Assembly (NCBI RefSeq): GCF_904846345.1
Contig: NZ_CAJHAJ010000004.1
Coordinates: 1-64,000 of the forward strand
Length of the DNA: 64,000 nt
From: Psychrobacter maritimus
GTDB lineage: Bacteria; Pseudomonadota; Gammaproteobacteria; Pseudomonadales; Moraxellaceae
Direction of reading: 5' to 3'
The position numbers and the translations under genes are program-made. This document shows, in pieces, positions 44,742 through 54,556 of this stretch (within the stretch, counting starts at the first letter, position 1; each line of letters starts with the position of its first letter). The notes beneath the pieces are model-generated. The model did not search any database. It was not told where the DNA came from and saw nothing but the letters and a program-made list of their open reading frames with translations.

Positions 44742-45293
44742 TTAAAAATTATAATGAACCGATAAGCCGTAATAGTCGGGCGCTAAATTGGTGGCGATAT
44801 GCAATTGGTCATCATAATAGCTTTTGGTTAAATACATACTGCTGGCAACCCCTAAGGCAGCCCCCGCCAATACGTCAGCCACATCATGCTCATCGGCTTC
44901 AACACGGCTATAAGCCACGAAACCTGCGCCAATATAAGCAGGGATGCTATATTCTAAGCCATAGCGTTTATGAATAAAGCTTGCGCCCTGAAACGCCATG
45001 GATGTATGACCAGAGGGGAAGGATTTCTCATCACGGCCATTGGGTCGCTCTTTATCTATCACTGACTTTAGCACTTGCGTCGCAGCAACGTTGGTCGCAA
45101 ATGAATAATAAAATTGCTGACGACCCTCTTTATCATCCATATAATAAGTGCTACCGTAAGCAGCTGCTGGTATCGCAAAGGCCAGCACATCGCCTACCTT
45201 GCTAGTAGAGCTACTGTCTGCGTGGACAGGGATGGCAACCATCAAGCTGGTCGATAGTAAAATGATAGGGGCATATTTTTTGCTGATCATCAC
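44742..45293 (-). CDS. PAP2-family phosphatase, exported
   Basis: A 183-residue type 2 phosphatidic acid phosphatase. A signal peptide (IILLSTSLMVAIPVHA) leads into the domain. The three catalytic motifs are KSVIDKERP, PSGHTS and SRVEADEHDVADV. Such enzymes dephosphorylate lipid phosphates such as undecaprenyl pyrophosphate, phosphatidate or lipid A phosphates at the periplasmic face. Having one signal-like segment and weak further membrane segments, it may be periplasmic or outer-membrane associated. It is divergent from the gamma-carbonic-anhydrase gene. Confidence 0.87.
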   Translation of the reverse strand: MMISKKYAPIILLSTSLMVAIPVHADSSSTSKVGDVLAFAIPAAAYGSTYYMDDKEGRQQFYYSFATNVAATQVLKSVIDKERPNGRDEKSFPSGHTSMAFQGASFIHKRYGLEYSIPAYIGAGFVAYSRVEADEHDVADVLAGAALGVASSMYLTKSYYDDQLHIATNLAPDYYGLSVHYNF

Positions 45294-45561
45294 TGCGATC
45301 CTAAAAAGGGTTGGTGAGCGTTGATTGTCCGTATAAAATTTTATGGTTGTTTTATAGGGATAAATGGCATACGGCTTTATTGTAATTGCTAATTGCTCTA
45401 TTGATTGGCGGCAGCATTATACTATAAAGTTTTTATCTTTCTTTACAACTATCACGCTTTAGATCACATTTATTTATGACACGTTTTTTACGCTAGGCTT
45501 TTTTACCACACACTTTTTACTATGTATAAACTTATATAAAAATAACGATTAAGGATGGATG

Positions 45562-46098
45562 ATGATTTATCAATATTTAGACAAAACGCCAGAGTTTGCA
45601 GCACCATTTAACGGTTGGGTTGCGGACTCAGCACGGGTAATAGGCGATGTATATTTGGGTCATAAAGCCAACGTGTGGTTTGGAGCGGTGATTCGCGGTG
45701 ATAACGAGCGCATTCATATCGGTGATTATAGTAATGTACAGGAAAACAGCGTCATTCATACCGATGCAGGCATTGAGGTTAAAATCGGTAATTATGTCAC
45801 CATTGGCCATTTAGCGATGCTGCATGGCTGCGAAGTTGGTGATAATAGCTTGATAGGTATTGGTGCGGTGGTGTTAAATAATGCCAAAATCGGCAAAAAC
45901 TGTATCATTGGTGCCAAAGCTTTGGTCACCGAAGGTAAAGAGATTCCAGACAACTCACTGGTAATGGGCGCCCCTGCAAAAGTGGTCAAAACCTTGACCG
46001 ATGAGCAGGCGGCAATGTTAAAGCTGTCGGCGCTACACTATGTTGAGCGTTGTCAAAAATTTAAAACTGGCTTAACAGAAATAGCGATGCCTGATTGA
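45562..46098 (+). CDS. Gamma-class carbonic anhydrase family protein
   Basis: A 178-residue left-handed beta-helix protein with hexapeptide repeats (IGDYSNV, IGNYVTI, VGDNSLI, IGKNCII). The zinc-binding histidines are in VIHTDAG and GHLAMLHGC. Members of this group (YrdA/PaaY/CaiE-like) include carbonic anhydrases and proteins without measured activity, so hydration of CO2 is probable rather than certain. Two ATGs lie close together; 45562 has better spacing from AAGGA than 45559. Confidence 0.88.
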   Translation: MIYQYLDKTPEFAAPFNGWVADSARVIGDVYLGHKANVWFGAVIRGDNERIHIGDYSNVQENSVIHTDAGIEVKIGNYVTIGHLAMLHGCEVGDNSLIGIGAVVLNNAKIGKNCIIGAKALVTEGKEIPDNSLVMGAPAKVVKTLTDEQAAMLKLSALHYVERCQKFKTGLTEIAMPD

Positions 46099-46227
46099 TT
46101 GCTATAGATGTTAGAACAATAGAAGTCAGAACAATTTTATAAAAAAGGATGGCTTTTTAGTGAGCAATCCCTTTTATGAATGTTAACTTATTTTTTGACA
46201 TTGAGCGGCTCTTTATGCAAACGGTCG

Positions 46228-46674
46228 TTATGCCATTAGCATCATGATAAGCCAAATAACGGCAAAAATGATAATACCGATAATCAGGCCGCGAAAGATA
46301 TCATGGCGAATAGAATGGTCACTAAGGTAATGATTATTACCCGTATCGTCGATATTTAAGGCATTGACGCTTTCAGCACCAGCGCTTTTGCCAACGATAA
46401 AACCCGTTAGCGCCCCCAAAATTAGCATAAACGGCGTAAATAGCCAGAATATCTCGCCATTGCCCATACCGGCTATTGAGCGAATAACAACGATGGCAAG
46501 GTCGATAAGTAAGCCGCCAAAACCATACATCAAGCCATTTAATAGCGCATAAAGCAGACGCTCTAAAGGCGATTGATAGCTTTTGCCTAACTGCCGTCGC
46601 CTGATTTCTCTGATTGAGCGGGCAGGAGGTCGCGGTCGGTTGGACAAAGCAGTTTTATCATCAGGCGCTTTCAT
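46228..46674 (-). CDS. Hypothetical small membrane protein
   Basis: No family recognised. The 148-residue protein starts with a basic region (RPRPPARSIREIRRRQLGK), then three hydrophobic segments: LLYALLNGLMYGFGGLLIDLAIVV, IFWLFTPFMLILGALTGFIV and the C-terminal LIIGIIIFAVIWLIMMLM. It probably sits in the inner membrane. It converges with the gamma-carbonic-anhydrase gene and is divergent from the HAD hydrolase gene. Confidence 0.7.
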   Translation of the reverse strand: MKAPDDKTALSNRPRPPARSIREIRRRQLGKSYQSPLERLLYALLNGLMYGFGGLLIDLAIVVIRSIAGMGNGEIFWLFTPFMLILGALTGFIVGKSAGAESVNALNIDDTGNNHYLSDHSIRHDIFRGLIIGIIIFAVIWLIMMLMA

Positions 46675-46888
46675 AAAGTTCTCTATTGTTATTATTCAGC
46701 AGGCTAAAGATAAGCTAATGGGATATTAAAGTAAACAAGTTAGCATAATTTTGTTTGGTAAACTGTGGGCTTCTAAAAATTTATTCTGCAAATTTTATAT
46801 TCATCACTCTTTATTTTAAGCTCTTTATTTCAAAAATTATTTATATCTAAAAAATTATTCCCTCAATAAACAAGAATAAGGCTCCATT

Positions 46889-47590
46889 ATGCAGGCAACA
46901 CAAGCAGGACAGGCTCCAAAAGAATTGGCACTCTTTGATTTAGACCATACTTTGCTCGACGTCGATAGCGATTACCTATGGGGTGAGTATATCGTTAAGC
47001 ATAATCTCGTTGATGAAGCCGAATATCGCACCGCCAACCAAAAGTTTTATCAAGATTATATCGAAGGTACGCTTGATGCGACCGAATATAATGAATTTGT
47101 CGCACAATTCTTAAGTAGCTTACCGATGGACAGATTACATGAGCTACGCGAAGATTATATTAAGACGGAAATCGAGCCGCACATTCGTCCAAAAGCCATG
47201 GAGGTGCTCTGTCATCATGTCGAAAAAGGTCATGAAGTAGTGATTATTTCTGCCACTAATAACTTTGTAGTATCAGCCATTGCTAAGCGTTTTGGTATTG
47301 AAGATGCCAACGTGCTATCGACGCCACTTGAGATAAAAAACGAGCGCTATACCGGCAAATTAATGGATAAGCCTAATTTTAAAGAAGGTAAAATTTACCA
47401 TCTCAATAAATGGATAGATAAGCGAAAGTCAGCGGGTATTGATTTTGATAAAACTTATGCCTACTCAGACTCCAAAAATGATATTCCATTGCTCGAATGG
47501 GCGGATGTGGCTATTTGCGTGTCACCCGATGATGCGCTACATGCGCACGCGCTTGCCCATCGTTGGGCAGTAGAAGATTGGTCGATTTAG
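46889..47590 (+). CDS. HAD-IB family phosphatase
   Basis: A 233-residue haloacid-dehalogenase-type hydrolase. Motif I is LFDLDHTLLDVDSD (nucleophile Asp), motif II is VIISATNNFV, motif III Lys is in the GKIYHLNKWIDKRK region and motif IV is AYSDSKNDIPLLEWAD. This is the SerB/PSP-like IB subfamily; likely substrates are phosphoserine-like or lipid-head-group phosphates, not decided by sequence. It is 116 bases upstream of prfB. Confidence 0.88.
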   Translation: MQATQAGQAPKELALFDLDHTLLDVDSDYLWGEYIVKHNLVDEAEYRTANQKFYQDYIEGTLDATEYNEFVAQFLSSLPMDRLHELREDYIKTEIEPHIRPKAMEVLCHHVEKGHEVVIISATNNFVVSAIAKRFGIEDANVLSTPLEIKNERYTGKLMDKPNFKEGKIYHLNKWIDKRKSAGIDFDKTYAYSDSKNDIPLLEWADVAICVSPDDALHAHALAHRWAVEDWSI

Positions 47591-47706
47591 GCAGCTTAAA
47601 GTTATTTAATATAAATGCAGTACTAATTAGCCAACTATTTATTGTCAATCTCATTTAAAATAGCGCCATATCAGTGAGATATCTATTTAAAAAGACAGGA
47701 ACACTT

Positions 47707-48802
47707 ATGGAAATCAATCCGTATCAAGAACAAATCAAAGATTTATCTGAGCGTGGGCAGGATTTGCGGAGGTATCTTTGACTTCGATGGTAAGCAAGAA
47801 CGCTTAGAAGAAGTCAATTTAGAATTAGAAAACCCCGAACTATGGAATGATCCAGAGCGCGCGACCAAGATTAATAAAGAAAAAAGTCAGCTTGATGGCG
47901 TCATCGACGTGGTGGTTTCGCTTGAGACTACTTTGGAAGATGCTGCTGCCATGCTAGAGCTGGCGGTAGAAGCAGAGGACGAATCATTGCTTGCTGATGT
48001 GCAAGCAGAGCTCGACAATGCAGAGAAGCGCGTTGCTGATTTAGAGTTCCGTCGTATGTTTAGTGGCGAGATGGATCCAAACAATTGCTACTTGGATATC
48101 CAGTCAGGCAGTGGCGGCACGGAAGCGCAAGATTGGGCTGAAATGCTACTGCGTATGTATACGCGCTGGGCGGAATCACATGGCTTTAAGGTTGACGTGA
48201 TTGAAGTGTCTTCTGGTAGCGTTGCTGGGATTAAATCAGCCACGATTGAGATTAAGGGTGATTATGCGTTTGGTTGGTTACGTACCGAAATTGGCGTGCA
48301 TCGCTTAGTGCGTAAGTCACCATTTGATAGTAATAATGGTCGTCATACTTCGTTTGCTGCTGTTTTTGTGTCGCCTGAAATCGATGATAACGTCGAGATT
48401 GATATCAATCCAGCCGATTTGCGTATCGATACTTACCGCTCATCGGGTGCCGGTGGTCAGCACGTGAACACCACCGATTCTGCCGTACGTATCACCCACG
48501 AACCAAGTGGCGTGGTGGTGACTTGTCAGAACGAGCGTAGCCAACATGGTAACAAGGCGACAGCGATGAAAATGCTCCGTGCTAAGTTATATGAGCTTGA
48601 GATGCAAAAACGTATGGAGTCACAACAAGCAGTCGAAGATGGTAAGTCTGATGTCGGTTGGGGCAGTCAAATCCGCTCTTATGTACTCGATGACTCACGT
48701 ATTAAAGACTTGCGTACTGGCGTTGAGACCTTTAACACTGGCGCGGTGCTAGATGGTGACCTCGACCAATTTATCGAAGCGAGCCTAAAAGCGGGATTGT
48801 AA
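47707..48802 (+). CDS. prfB: Peptide chain release factor 2 with programmed +1 frameshift
   Basis: RF2 releases finished proteins at UGA and UAA codons. Translation starts at ATG 47707 (MEINPYQEQ) and reads 24 codons to an in-frame TGA at 47779-47781. The site CTT-TGA-C preceded by an AGG Shine-Dalgarno-like element matches the classical RF2 autoregulatory shift. In the +1 frame, Asp25 (GAC 47780-47782) continues to 48802, giving 364 residues, essentially the E. coli length. The stop-codon specificity motif SPFDS and the catalytic GGQ (residues 249-251) are present. Low RF2 favours the shift and so restores RF2. Confidence 0.96.
47771..47782 (+). promoter_or_regulatory. prfB recoding site
   Basis: The region reads AGG-TAT-CTT-TGA-C, with the internal Shine-Dalgarno element GGAGG or AGG starting at 47768-47772, the slippery CTT and the in-frame TGA followed by C. 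All elements of the known RF2 frameshift signal are in place. Confidence 0.95.
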
Positions 48803-48871
48803 AGTTAGACTATTATTAATACCATTTGAAAGATAAATTTAAACCCAAACACTATTTAATTAAGGAAAATT

Positions 48872-49156
48872 ATGCCAAGCGTTAATAACTATTTTGATAA
48901 TAAAGTCACTTCTATTGCTTTTCAAACAGCGACCAAGCCGGCTACCGTTGGCGTGATGGAAATTGGCGAATATGAGTTTGGTACCAGCGAATTTGAAACC
49001 ATGAGCGTAGTCAGTGGTGCATTAACGGTGAAGTTGCCAGAAAGTAATGAGTGGCAAACCTTTAATGCAGGCGAGCAATTTACCATTGACGCCAATCAGA
49101 AGTTTCAAGTAAAAGTAGAGATTGAGAGCGCTTATTTATGTGTTTATGGTAAATAA
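48872..49156 (+). CDS. ppnP: Pyrimidine/purine nucleoside phosphorylase
   Basis: A 94-residue cupin-like protein of the PpnP (YaiE/DUF1255) family, which splits nucleosides with phosphate. It contains [27 protein letters not shown] and the Phe/Gln-rich [15 protein letters not shown] core typical of the family. It follows prfB by 69 bases, with AAGGA before the ATG, and ends before a strong terminator. Confidence 0.92.
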   Translation: MPSVNNYFDNKVTSIAFQTATKPATVGVMEIGEYEFGTSEFETMSVVSGALTVKLPESNEWQTFNAGEQFTIDANQKFQVKVEIESAYLCVYGK

Positions 49157-49184
49157 TCGTTTTTAGATACTTATTAGAACAATC

Positions 49185-49218
49185 AACGCCAAGTGTTTAA
49201 CGCTTGGCGTTTTTTTTA
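49185..49218 (+). terminator. Rho-independent terminator after ppnP
   Basis: AACGCCAAG (49185-49193) pairs with CTTGGCGTT (49203-49211), followed by seven more T residues. It serves prfB-ppnP. Confidence 0.92.
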
Positions 49219-49265
49219 TGATTGCATTTTGAGGTGAATTTGAGTCATAAAGTATTGGACAACCA

Positions 49266-49718
49266 TTATAAGTTTTTACGGTATTGCACCATGTCCGTTT
49301 GACTGGCAATTACATCATAGAGTTTGCGCGCGGTGGTATTTCCTTCTTGCGTCGTCCAATAAACGCGGTTGCAGTTTTTCTTATTGGCAAATTCATACAC
49401 CTGTTCAATCAGTGCGCGTCCCACACCTTGACCGCGCACCGCTTCACTGACATATAAATCTTCTAAATAACAACATTCAGTGGTATTCCAAGTATTGGGA
49501 TGTAGCACCACATGCGTGATACCTAGCAGCGTGTCGTCTTGCCAAGCACCAAAGCCATAAATCGGTGCGTTATTATCAAGCAAGTTGCGCCACGTCGATT
49601 CTGTCGTACTTGCTGGCAAGCTGGCTTCATAAAATGCGAGATAGCGCTGCCATAAATTTAACCAAGAGTCGTAATCAGCTTTAGATAATGGGGTTATTTT
49701 TATAGAGGTATTTTTCAT
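49266..49718 (-). CDS. GNAT-family N-acetyltransferase
   Basis: A 150-residue GNAT protein. The acetyl-CoA pyrophosphate loop is VRGQGVGRALIEQV (Q/RxxGxG/A motif), preceded by the beta-strand CYLEDLYVSEA and followed by NRVYWTTQEGNTTARKLYD, the usual C-terminal half. Relatives acetylate small amines, including aminoglycosides and polyamines; the substrate is not predictable here. It stands alone between ppnP and the topoisomerase gene. Confidence 0.86.
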   Translation of the reverse strand: MKNTSIKITPLSKADYDSWLNLWQRYLAFYEASLPASTTESTWRNLLDNNAPIYGFGAWQDDTLLGITHVVLHPNTWNTTECCYLEDLYVSEAVRGQGVGRALIEQVYEFANKKNCNRVYWTTQEGNTTARKLYDVIASQTDMVQYRKNL

Positions 49719-49897
49719 GATATTTATTTAACTTAAGTGGTGGTGGTTATGGAATTATGGCTGAAAAGCTCATTATTTAGAACCCTTTAAAGAATGTTTC
49801 TTACACATCGATTACACTTTGCTCGTGGCAAACAAACAGCAAAAACAAGCGCAATTGATTATGCTAAAACGACTATTTTATCAATCGAGTATGTATT

Positions 49898-51031
49898 ATG
49901 GCGAAGCTAGATGACCAAACAACCACGCAGGATGTGCGCCATGATTATGAATATTTGGCTGGCTTGGCCAACTTACGCTATGTCAGTGATAATGAGCCTG
50001 GGTTTACACGCAGGCGTTGGGGACGCGGCTTTACCTATAAAGACGCCATAGGTAAAACGGTCAAAGATAAAGCGTTGTGCAAGCGTTTTGCTGCGCTGGT
50101 GATACCGCCGATGTGGTCAGAGGTTTGGATATGCCAAGATGATAAAGGGCATCTGCAATCGACAGGCCGCGATGATAAAGCGCGTAAGCAGTACTTGTAT
50201 CATCCCGAGTGGGATCGCGTGCGTGACCAAGCTAAGTTTAATGCCATGATAGGTTTTGCTGAGGCGTTGCCAAACCTACGTGCGCAAGTAGAAAAAGATT
50301 TAGAAGCGCAGTCGTTATCACGCGCCAATGTACTAGCTGCCGTGGTTAAATTGCTGGAAACTACGTTAATTCGTATCGGTAATAGCCGCTATCCTAAGCT
50401 CAATAAGAGCTATGGCCTTAGTACGTTACGCAGCAAGCACGTCAGCGAAACGGATAATGGCTTGGCGTTTGATTTTGTCGGAAAAAGTGCCAAGGAGCAT
50501 CATATAGAATTGCAAGACGAGCGTTTAATTGACATTGTGCAGGCATGTAGTGAGTTGCCTGGTTATCAGATTTTTAAATATTTGGACGATGATGGCAACA
50601 AGCAGGTCGTTGATAGTAGTGATATCAATGACTATCTACGCACACATACTTGTGGTCATGATTGTGAGAGCAAGATGTATAGCGGCAATTTATATAGTGC
50701 AAAGGACTTTCGTACTTGGATGGCAAGCGTTCTTGCAGCCAGTCATTTATACGATGAGCTGCAAACCTCTAAAGGGCAAACAATATTAGCCAGTGAACCC
50801 AATAGCGACGAGCGTCAACAGCTGGTCACTGCTATGGTCAAAGCGGTGGCGGAGGAGCTTGGCAATACACCTGCTGTCTGCCGCGCTTCTTATATCAATC
50901 CAGTTATTATCGAGCGCTTTTTAGCAGGAGAGTTTTTTGAACCTTATAAGCAAGCGCGCCGTGGACGTACGAAGCAATATCAAAGCTGTGAAGAGAAAGC
51001 GTTGCTAGGATTTTTAAATGGCATAAAATAA
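49898..51031 (+). CDS. DNA topoisomerase IB (poxvirus-like)
   Basis: A 377-residue type IB topoisomerase that relaxes supercoils through a 3'-phosphotyrosine. It opens with RYVSDNEPGFTRRRWGRGFTY in part (GFTRRRWGRGF), the family's N-terminal signature. The catalytic Arg/Lys/His residues are in the C-terminal core, YSAKDFRTW is present, and the nucleophile Tyr is Y332 in CRASYINP. Between DINDYLR and YSAKDFRTW the sequence has about 15 residues (HTCGHDCESKMYSGN) more than I recall for this family, including Cys-x3-Cys. Such enzymes are scattered among bacteria, so transfer is possible. Confidence 0.9.
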   Translation: MAKLDDQTTTQDVRHDYEYLAGLANLRYVSDNEPGFTRRRWGRGFTYKDAIGKTVKDKALCKRFAALVIPPMWSEVWICQDDKGHLQSTGRDDKARKQYLYHPEWDRVRDQAKFNAMIGFAEALPNLRAQVEKDLEAQSLSRANVLAAVVKLLETTLIRIGNSRYPKLNKSYGLSTLRSKHVSETDNGLAFDFVGKSAKEHHIELQDERLIDIVQACSELPGYQIFKYLDDDGNKQVVDSSDINDYLRTHTCGHDCESKMYSGNLYSAKDFRTWMASVLAASHLYDELQTSKGQTILASEPNSDERQQLVTAMVKAVAEELGNTPAVCRASYINPVIIERFLAGEFFEPYKQARRGRTKQYQSCEEKALLGFLNGIK

Positions 51032-51234
51032 GGTTATCTTCCTTAAGAAAACCATATTGAAATTAAAAATGATACGTTATGTATTGAAATAAATATAAAA
51101 ATGCGTTACTAATAGAGCATATGAAATTTAATAAGTGCAAACAATAAGAGAAAACAGTGTATAGGATATGACTGTTTTACTCCTGATAAAGCGCTGATAT
51201 CGTCAGTGACCCTCGATTGCTAAAGGATTAGCTT

Positions 51235-52983
51235 ATGAATACCTCTTCTATAGATTTTTCGTCCTCAACCAATTTGTCTTCAGACAACCTGTCTCAAAGC
51301 AATTCGTCTTCTTCAAACCCAACTGGCTATAGCGATTACTATAATAACTTTGATATGAATGCGCTATTAACAGAGATATTTGGTGAAAATTTAGATGACC
51401 GTCTAAATGCCTATATGGCGTGTTGTGGTCGTCATGTACGTGATGGTCGCGGCGATAATTTGGCATTAGTTCATGAAGATACCGCTGGCAACATAACGCG
51501 CATGACTTTTGCTGAGCTTGATAAGGCAAGTGCGCAAGTTGCCAATATATTATTGTCTTATGGCGTAAAGGTCGGTGACCAAGTAGCGACCATGCTACCG
51601 CGTACACCTGAGCTGCTCACGATTGTATTGGCAACTTGGCGGATTGGGGCGGTTTATCAACCATTATTCACCGCCTTTGGTTATGATTCGATTAAATACC
51701 GTATGGATAAAGCCAATACCAAAGTGGTTTTTACCAATCAGGAAAATCGCGGCAAGTTTGAAGACTTAGCTGAACAAACCAAAATGGTCATGGTTGGCAG
51801 TAAGAATAATGCGCAAGCTGATAATGAAAGCAAATGGTCTGATGATAATTATGCTCAGATGATGGCGACCCAGCCGCAAACGGTAGAGGCTGTTTTGTTA
51901 GATGAGGATGCGCCGTTTTTGCAAATGTTTACCTCAGGTACGGTAGGTAAATCAAAAGGCGTTAGTGTGCCATTAAGCGCGCTCTCAGCTTTTTATCTAT
52001 ATATGCGCTATGCGATTGACTTGCGCGCCGATGATAACTACTGGAACATGGCCGATCCCGGCTGGGCATATGGATTATATTACGCGATTACGGGTCCTTT
52101 GCTGATGGGTGTCACCACCTATTTTAATGAAGCAGGCTTTGACGCTGCCAATACCCGCGACTTTATGGTCCGTCATAAGATTACCAATTTGGCATCTTCA
52201 CCGACCGCCTTTCGGATGATGAAATCGAGTGGCGTGTTTGAAGAAGCTCACAATGATGCCAATGCCAAGCTATTACTACGCTGTGCCAATTCAGCAGGCG
52301 AAACCTTGAATACCGAAGTCGTCAACTGGGTGGAAACTTATCTAAACTGCAAAGTGTGCGATCAGTACGGGCAGACCGAAACGGGCATGACCTGCTGCGA
52401 GCACCATGCATTAGCTCATGAATGTCCAGTAGGCTCGATGGGCATGGCGTTACCGGGGCATACATTGGTCGTATTAGATGATGACATGAACATATTGCCT
52501 GATGGTGAGCAAGGACAGTTGGCAGTGGTCGTCAGTCAATCGCCGGCGTTTTATTTCCGCGGTTATAGTTGGAATGAGAAAGACGCCTTTGCTGAAGATT
52601 ACTATTTAACCGGCGATGTGGTCGAGCGCCATAGCGATGGCAGCTATTGGTTTTCTGGACGTGATGATGACATTATCATTACGGCAGGCTACCGCGTAGG
52701 GCCTACGGATGTGGAAAACACCGTGCTTGAGCATGAGGCAGTCGCAGAATCCGCCGCCGTTGGCGTGCCAGATGAAGTGCGCGGTCATACGATTAAGTCT
52801 TATGTGGTGCTAAAAGATGGCATCAAAGGGACAGATGAGATTGCTAAAGAGATTCAAGACTTGGTCCGCAGACGTCTTTCAACTCATGCCTATCCGCGTG
52901 AGGTTGAATTTGTCGATGCGTTACCAAAAACGCCAAGCGGTAAAATCCAGCGCTTTTTGTTGCGCAGCTTGTCTGCTGCATAA
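51235..52983 (+). CDS. AMP-forming acyl-CoA synthetase
   Basis: A 582-residue ANL-superfamily enzyme that activates a carboxylic acid to its CoA thioester. ATP-binding motifs are MFTSGTVGKSKGV, then DQYGQTETGMT, LTGDVVERHSDGSYWFSGR and the C-terminal lysine motif PKTPSGKIQRFLLR. It resembles medium-chain/propionate-type synthetases; substrate not assignable. The first ~40 residues are Ser/Asn-rich and outside the fold, but ATG 51235 has a good AAAGGA site. A type-2 hydroxyacyl-CoA dehydrogenase gene follows 86 bases downstream. Confidence 0.9.
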   Translation: MNTSSIDFSSSTNLSSDNLSQSNSSSSNPTGYSDYYNNFDMNALLTEIFGENLDDRLNAYMACCGRHVRDGRGDNLALVHEDTAGNITRMTFAELDKASAQVANILLSYGVKVGDQVATMLPRTPELLTIVLATWRIGAVYQPLFTAFGYDSIKYRMDKANTKVVFTNQENRGKFEDLAEQTKMVMVGSKNNAQADNESKWSDDNYAQMMATQPQTVEAVLLDEDAPFLQMFTSGTVGKSKGVSVPLSALSAFYLYMRYAIDLRADDNYWNMADPGWAYGLYYAITGPLLMGVTTYFNEAGFDAANTRDFMVRHKITNLASSPTAFRMMKSSGVFEEAHNDANAKLLLRCANSAGETLNTEVVNWVETYLNCKVCDQYGQTETGMTCCEHHALAHECPVGSMGMALPGHTLVVLDDDMNILPDGEQGQLAVVVSQSPAFYFRGYSWNEKDAFAEDYYLTGDVVERHSDGSYWFSGRDDDIIITAGYRVGPTDVENTVLEHEAVAESAAVGVPDEVRGHTIKSYVVLKDGIKGTDEIAKEIQDLVRRRLSTHAYPREVEFVDALPKTPSGKIQRFLLRSLSAA

Positions 52984-53069
52984 ATACTTCGAAGTCTTAA
53001 CAGTATTTGAAAATAATAAAATAGTTAGCCTATAAGAATAGTAATAAAACATCCATTAAAGGAATAATT

Positions 53070-53861
53070 ATGCAAATTGAACAACACAGCTTTTTGGTTA
53101 CTGGCGGTGCATCAGGTCTAGGTGAGTCAGTGGTTCGCGCTATCGTGGCTCAAGGCGGCAAGGTCGTTATTGCTGATTTGAACGAGTCAACTGGGCAAGC
53201 TTTGGTTGATGAGTTAGGTGATAATGTACGTTTTGCACGTTGTGATGTGACCAGTGGTGATGAGGTGCAAGCGGCTGTTGAGTTGGCGGAAAAAGAATTT
53301 GGCGGTTTGCAAGGTTCCATTAACTGTGCAGGTATCGCTGTCGTACAAAAGCTACTCGATCGCGAAAACAATCCAGCGGATCTTGATGCTTTTAGTCGCG
53401 GGGTTAATATCAATCTCGTTGGCTCTTTTAACGTAGCTCGTTTGGTCGCGGCTAGTATTGCTAAGCGCGTGGCGAACGGCAATAATACAGAAAGCGACGC
53501 AGAGAAGAATGCTGATAATGGTGTCATTATCAATACGGCATCTATCGCTGCTTTTGATGGGCAAGTAGGGCAAGCAAGCTATTCATCGTCTAAAGCGGGC
53601 GTCGTTGGCCTGACCTTGCCACTGGCGCGTGAGCTGGCGCGTCATGGTATTCGCGTGATGACCATTGCACCTGGCGTCTTTGCCACACCGATGATGGAGA
53701 CTATCCCTGAAAAAGCGCGCGAGCAGCTAGAGGCCGGTGTTCCTTATCCAAAGCGTTTAGGCAATCCAAATGAGTTTGCCAAACTGGTCACACATATCAT
53801 TGATAATGCTTATCTAAATGGTGAAGTGATTCGCCTAGATGGCGCAATTCGCATGGTGTAA
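53070..53861 (+). CDS. Short-chain dehydrogenase, 3-hydroxyacyl-CoA dehydrogenase type-2-like
   Basis: A 263-residue SDR. The NAD motif is TGGASGLGESV, the second motif NCAGIAV, the catalytic Ser in INTASIAAF and the YxxxK in YSSSKAG. The C-terminus (TIAPGVFATPMMETIPEK, GEVIRLDGAIRM) closely follows HSD17B10-type enzymes that oxidise short branched or straight 3-hydroxyacyl-CoA. With the acyl-CoA synthetase upstream it forms a small fatty-acid or branched-acid oxidation unit. Confidence 0.92.
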   Translation: MQIEQHSFLVTGGASGLGESVVRAIVAQGGKVVIADLNESTGQALVDELGDNVRFARCDVTSGDEVQAAVELAEKEFGGLQGSINCAGIAVVQKLLDRENNPADLDAFSRGVNINLVGSFNVARLVAASIAKRVANGNNTESDAEKNADNGVIINTASIAAFDGQVGQASYSSSKAGVVGLTLPLARELARHGIRVMTIAPGVFATPMMETIPEKAREQLEAGVPYPKRLGNPNEFAKLVTHIIDNAYLNGEVIRLDGAIRMV

Positions 53862-53992
53862 GGTGATTTTAGATTTTGAGTGCAGCAAATTTACCCTTAA
53901 TCCATAAAGCTTGCACAAACTTGGCATAGTCTTTTGCTATCTTATCAAAGATGGTTTTATCAATGAGCGCTTACCTTTAAGAAGCAAAAGCT

Positions 53993-54556
53993 ATGTCTTT
54001 TTTCAATATAAATAGTAAATATTCACATTGGTTATTTATCGTCATAGGTTTTAGCCTCGCTATCATTACTAGCACGAGTGCCATTGCTGCTGAGGGTGTT
54101 TCAGAGACCAAACAAGCCATGCCTAAAAGCATTATGATTGATAAAGTCTTTGTCGATAAATCCGCTCGTACCCTGCAGTTGCTAAGCGATAATGAAATTA
54201 TTAAGTCTTATCATATTGCCTTGGGCGGCAATCCTGTCGGTCATAAGCAGCAACAAGGTGACAAACGTACTCCGACAGGTTCTTATATACTTGATTATAA
54301 AAATGAAAAATCCAAATTCTATCGCTCTATTCACGTAAGCTATCCTAATGTGGCGGATAAAGCCCGTGCCAAATCACGAGGCTTTAGTCCTGGCGGGGAT
54401 ATTATGATTCATGGGCAGAAAAACGGTTTTGGGCATTTAGCAGCGATAAATCAGCAACGTGATTGGACCGATGGCTGTATTGCCGTGACCGATAATGAGA
54501 TGGATGAAATCATGGCGGCTGTAGAGATTGGTACACCTATCGAAATTGTGGAATAA
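53993..54556 (+). CDS. L,D-transpeptidase (YkuD family, YafK-like)
   Basis: A 187-residue periplasmic protein. The signal peptide has core WLFIVIGFSLAIITSTSAIA. The catalytic domain ends with HGQKNGFGHL and the nucleophile motif DWTDGCIAVTDNEM, the H-x-GCxxx pattern of YkuD enzymes. Such enzymes form or cut 3-3 peptidoglycan crosslinks; the YafK-like group releases envelope proteins bound to peptidoglycan. Which activity applies cannot be read from sequence. Confidence 0.9.
   Translation: MSFFNINSKYSHWLFIVIGFSLAIITSTSAIAAEGVSETKQAMPKSIMIDKVFVDKSARTLQLLSDNEIIKSYHIALGGNPVGHKQQQGDKRTPTGSYILDYKNEKSKFYRSIHVSYPNVADKARAKSRGFSPGGDIMIHGQKNGFGHLAAINQQRDWTDGCIAVTDNEMDEIMAAVEIGTPIEIVE

Noticed and set aside
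47753-48802. prfB starting in the second frame only
   Set aside because: The upstream 24 codons, TGA and recoding site are all present and match RF2, so a frameshifted full-length gene is the better reading, and not a pseudogene.
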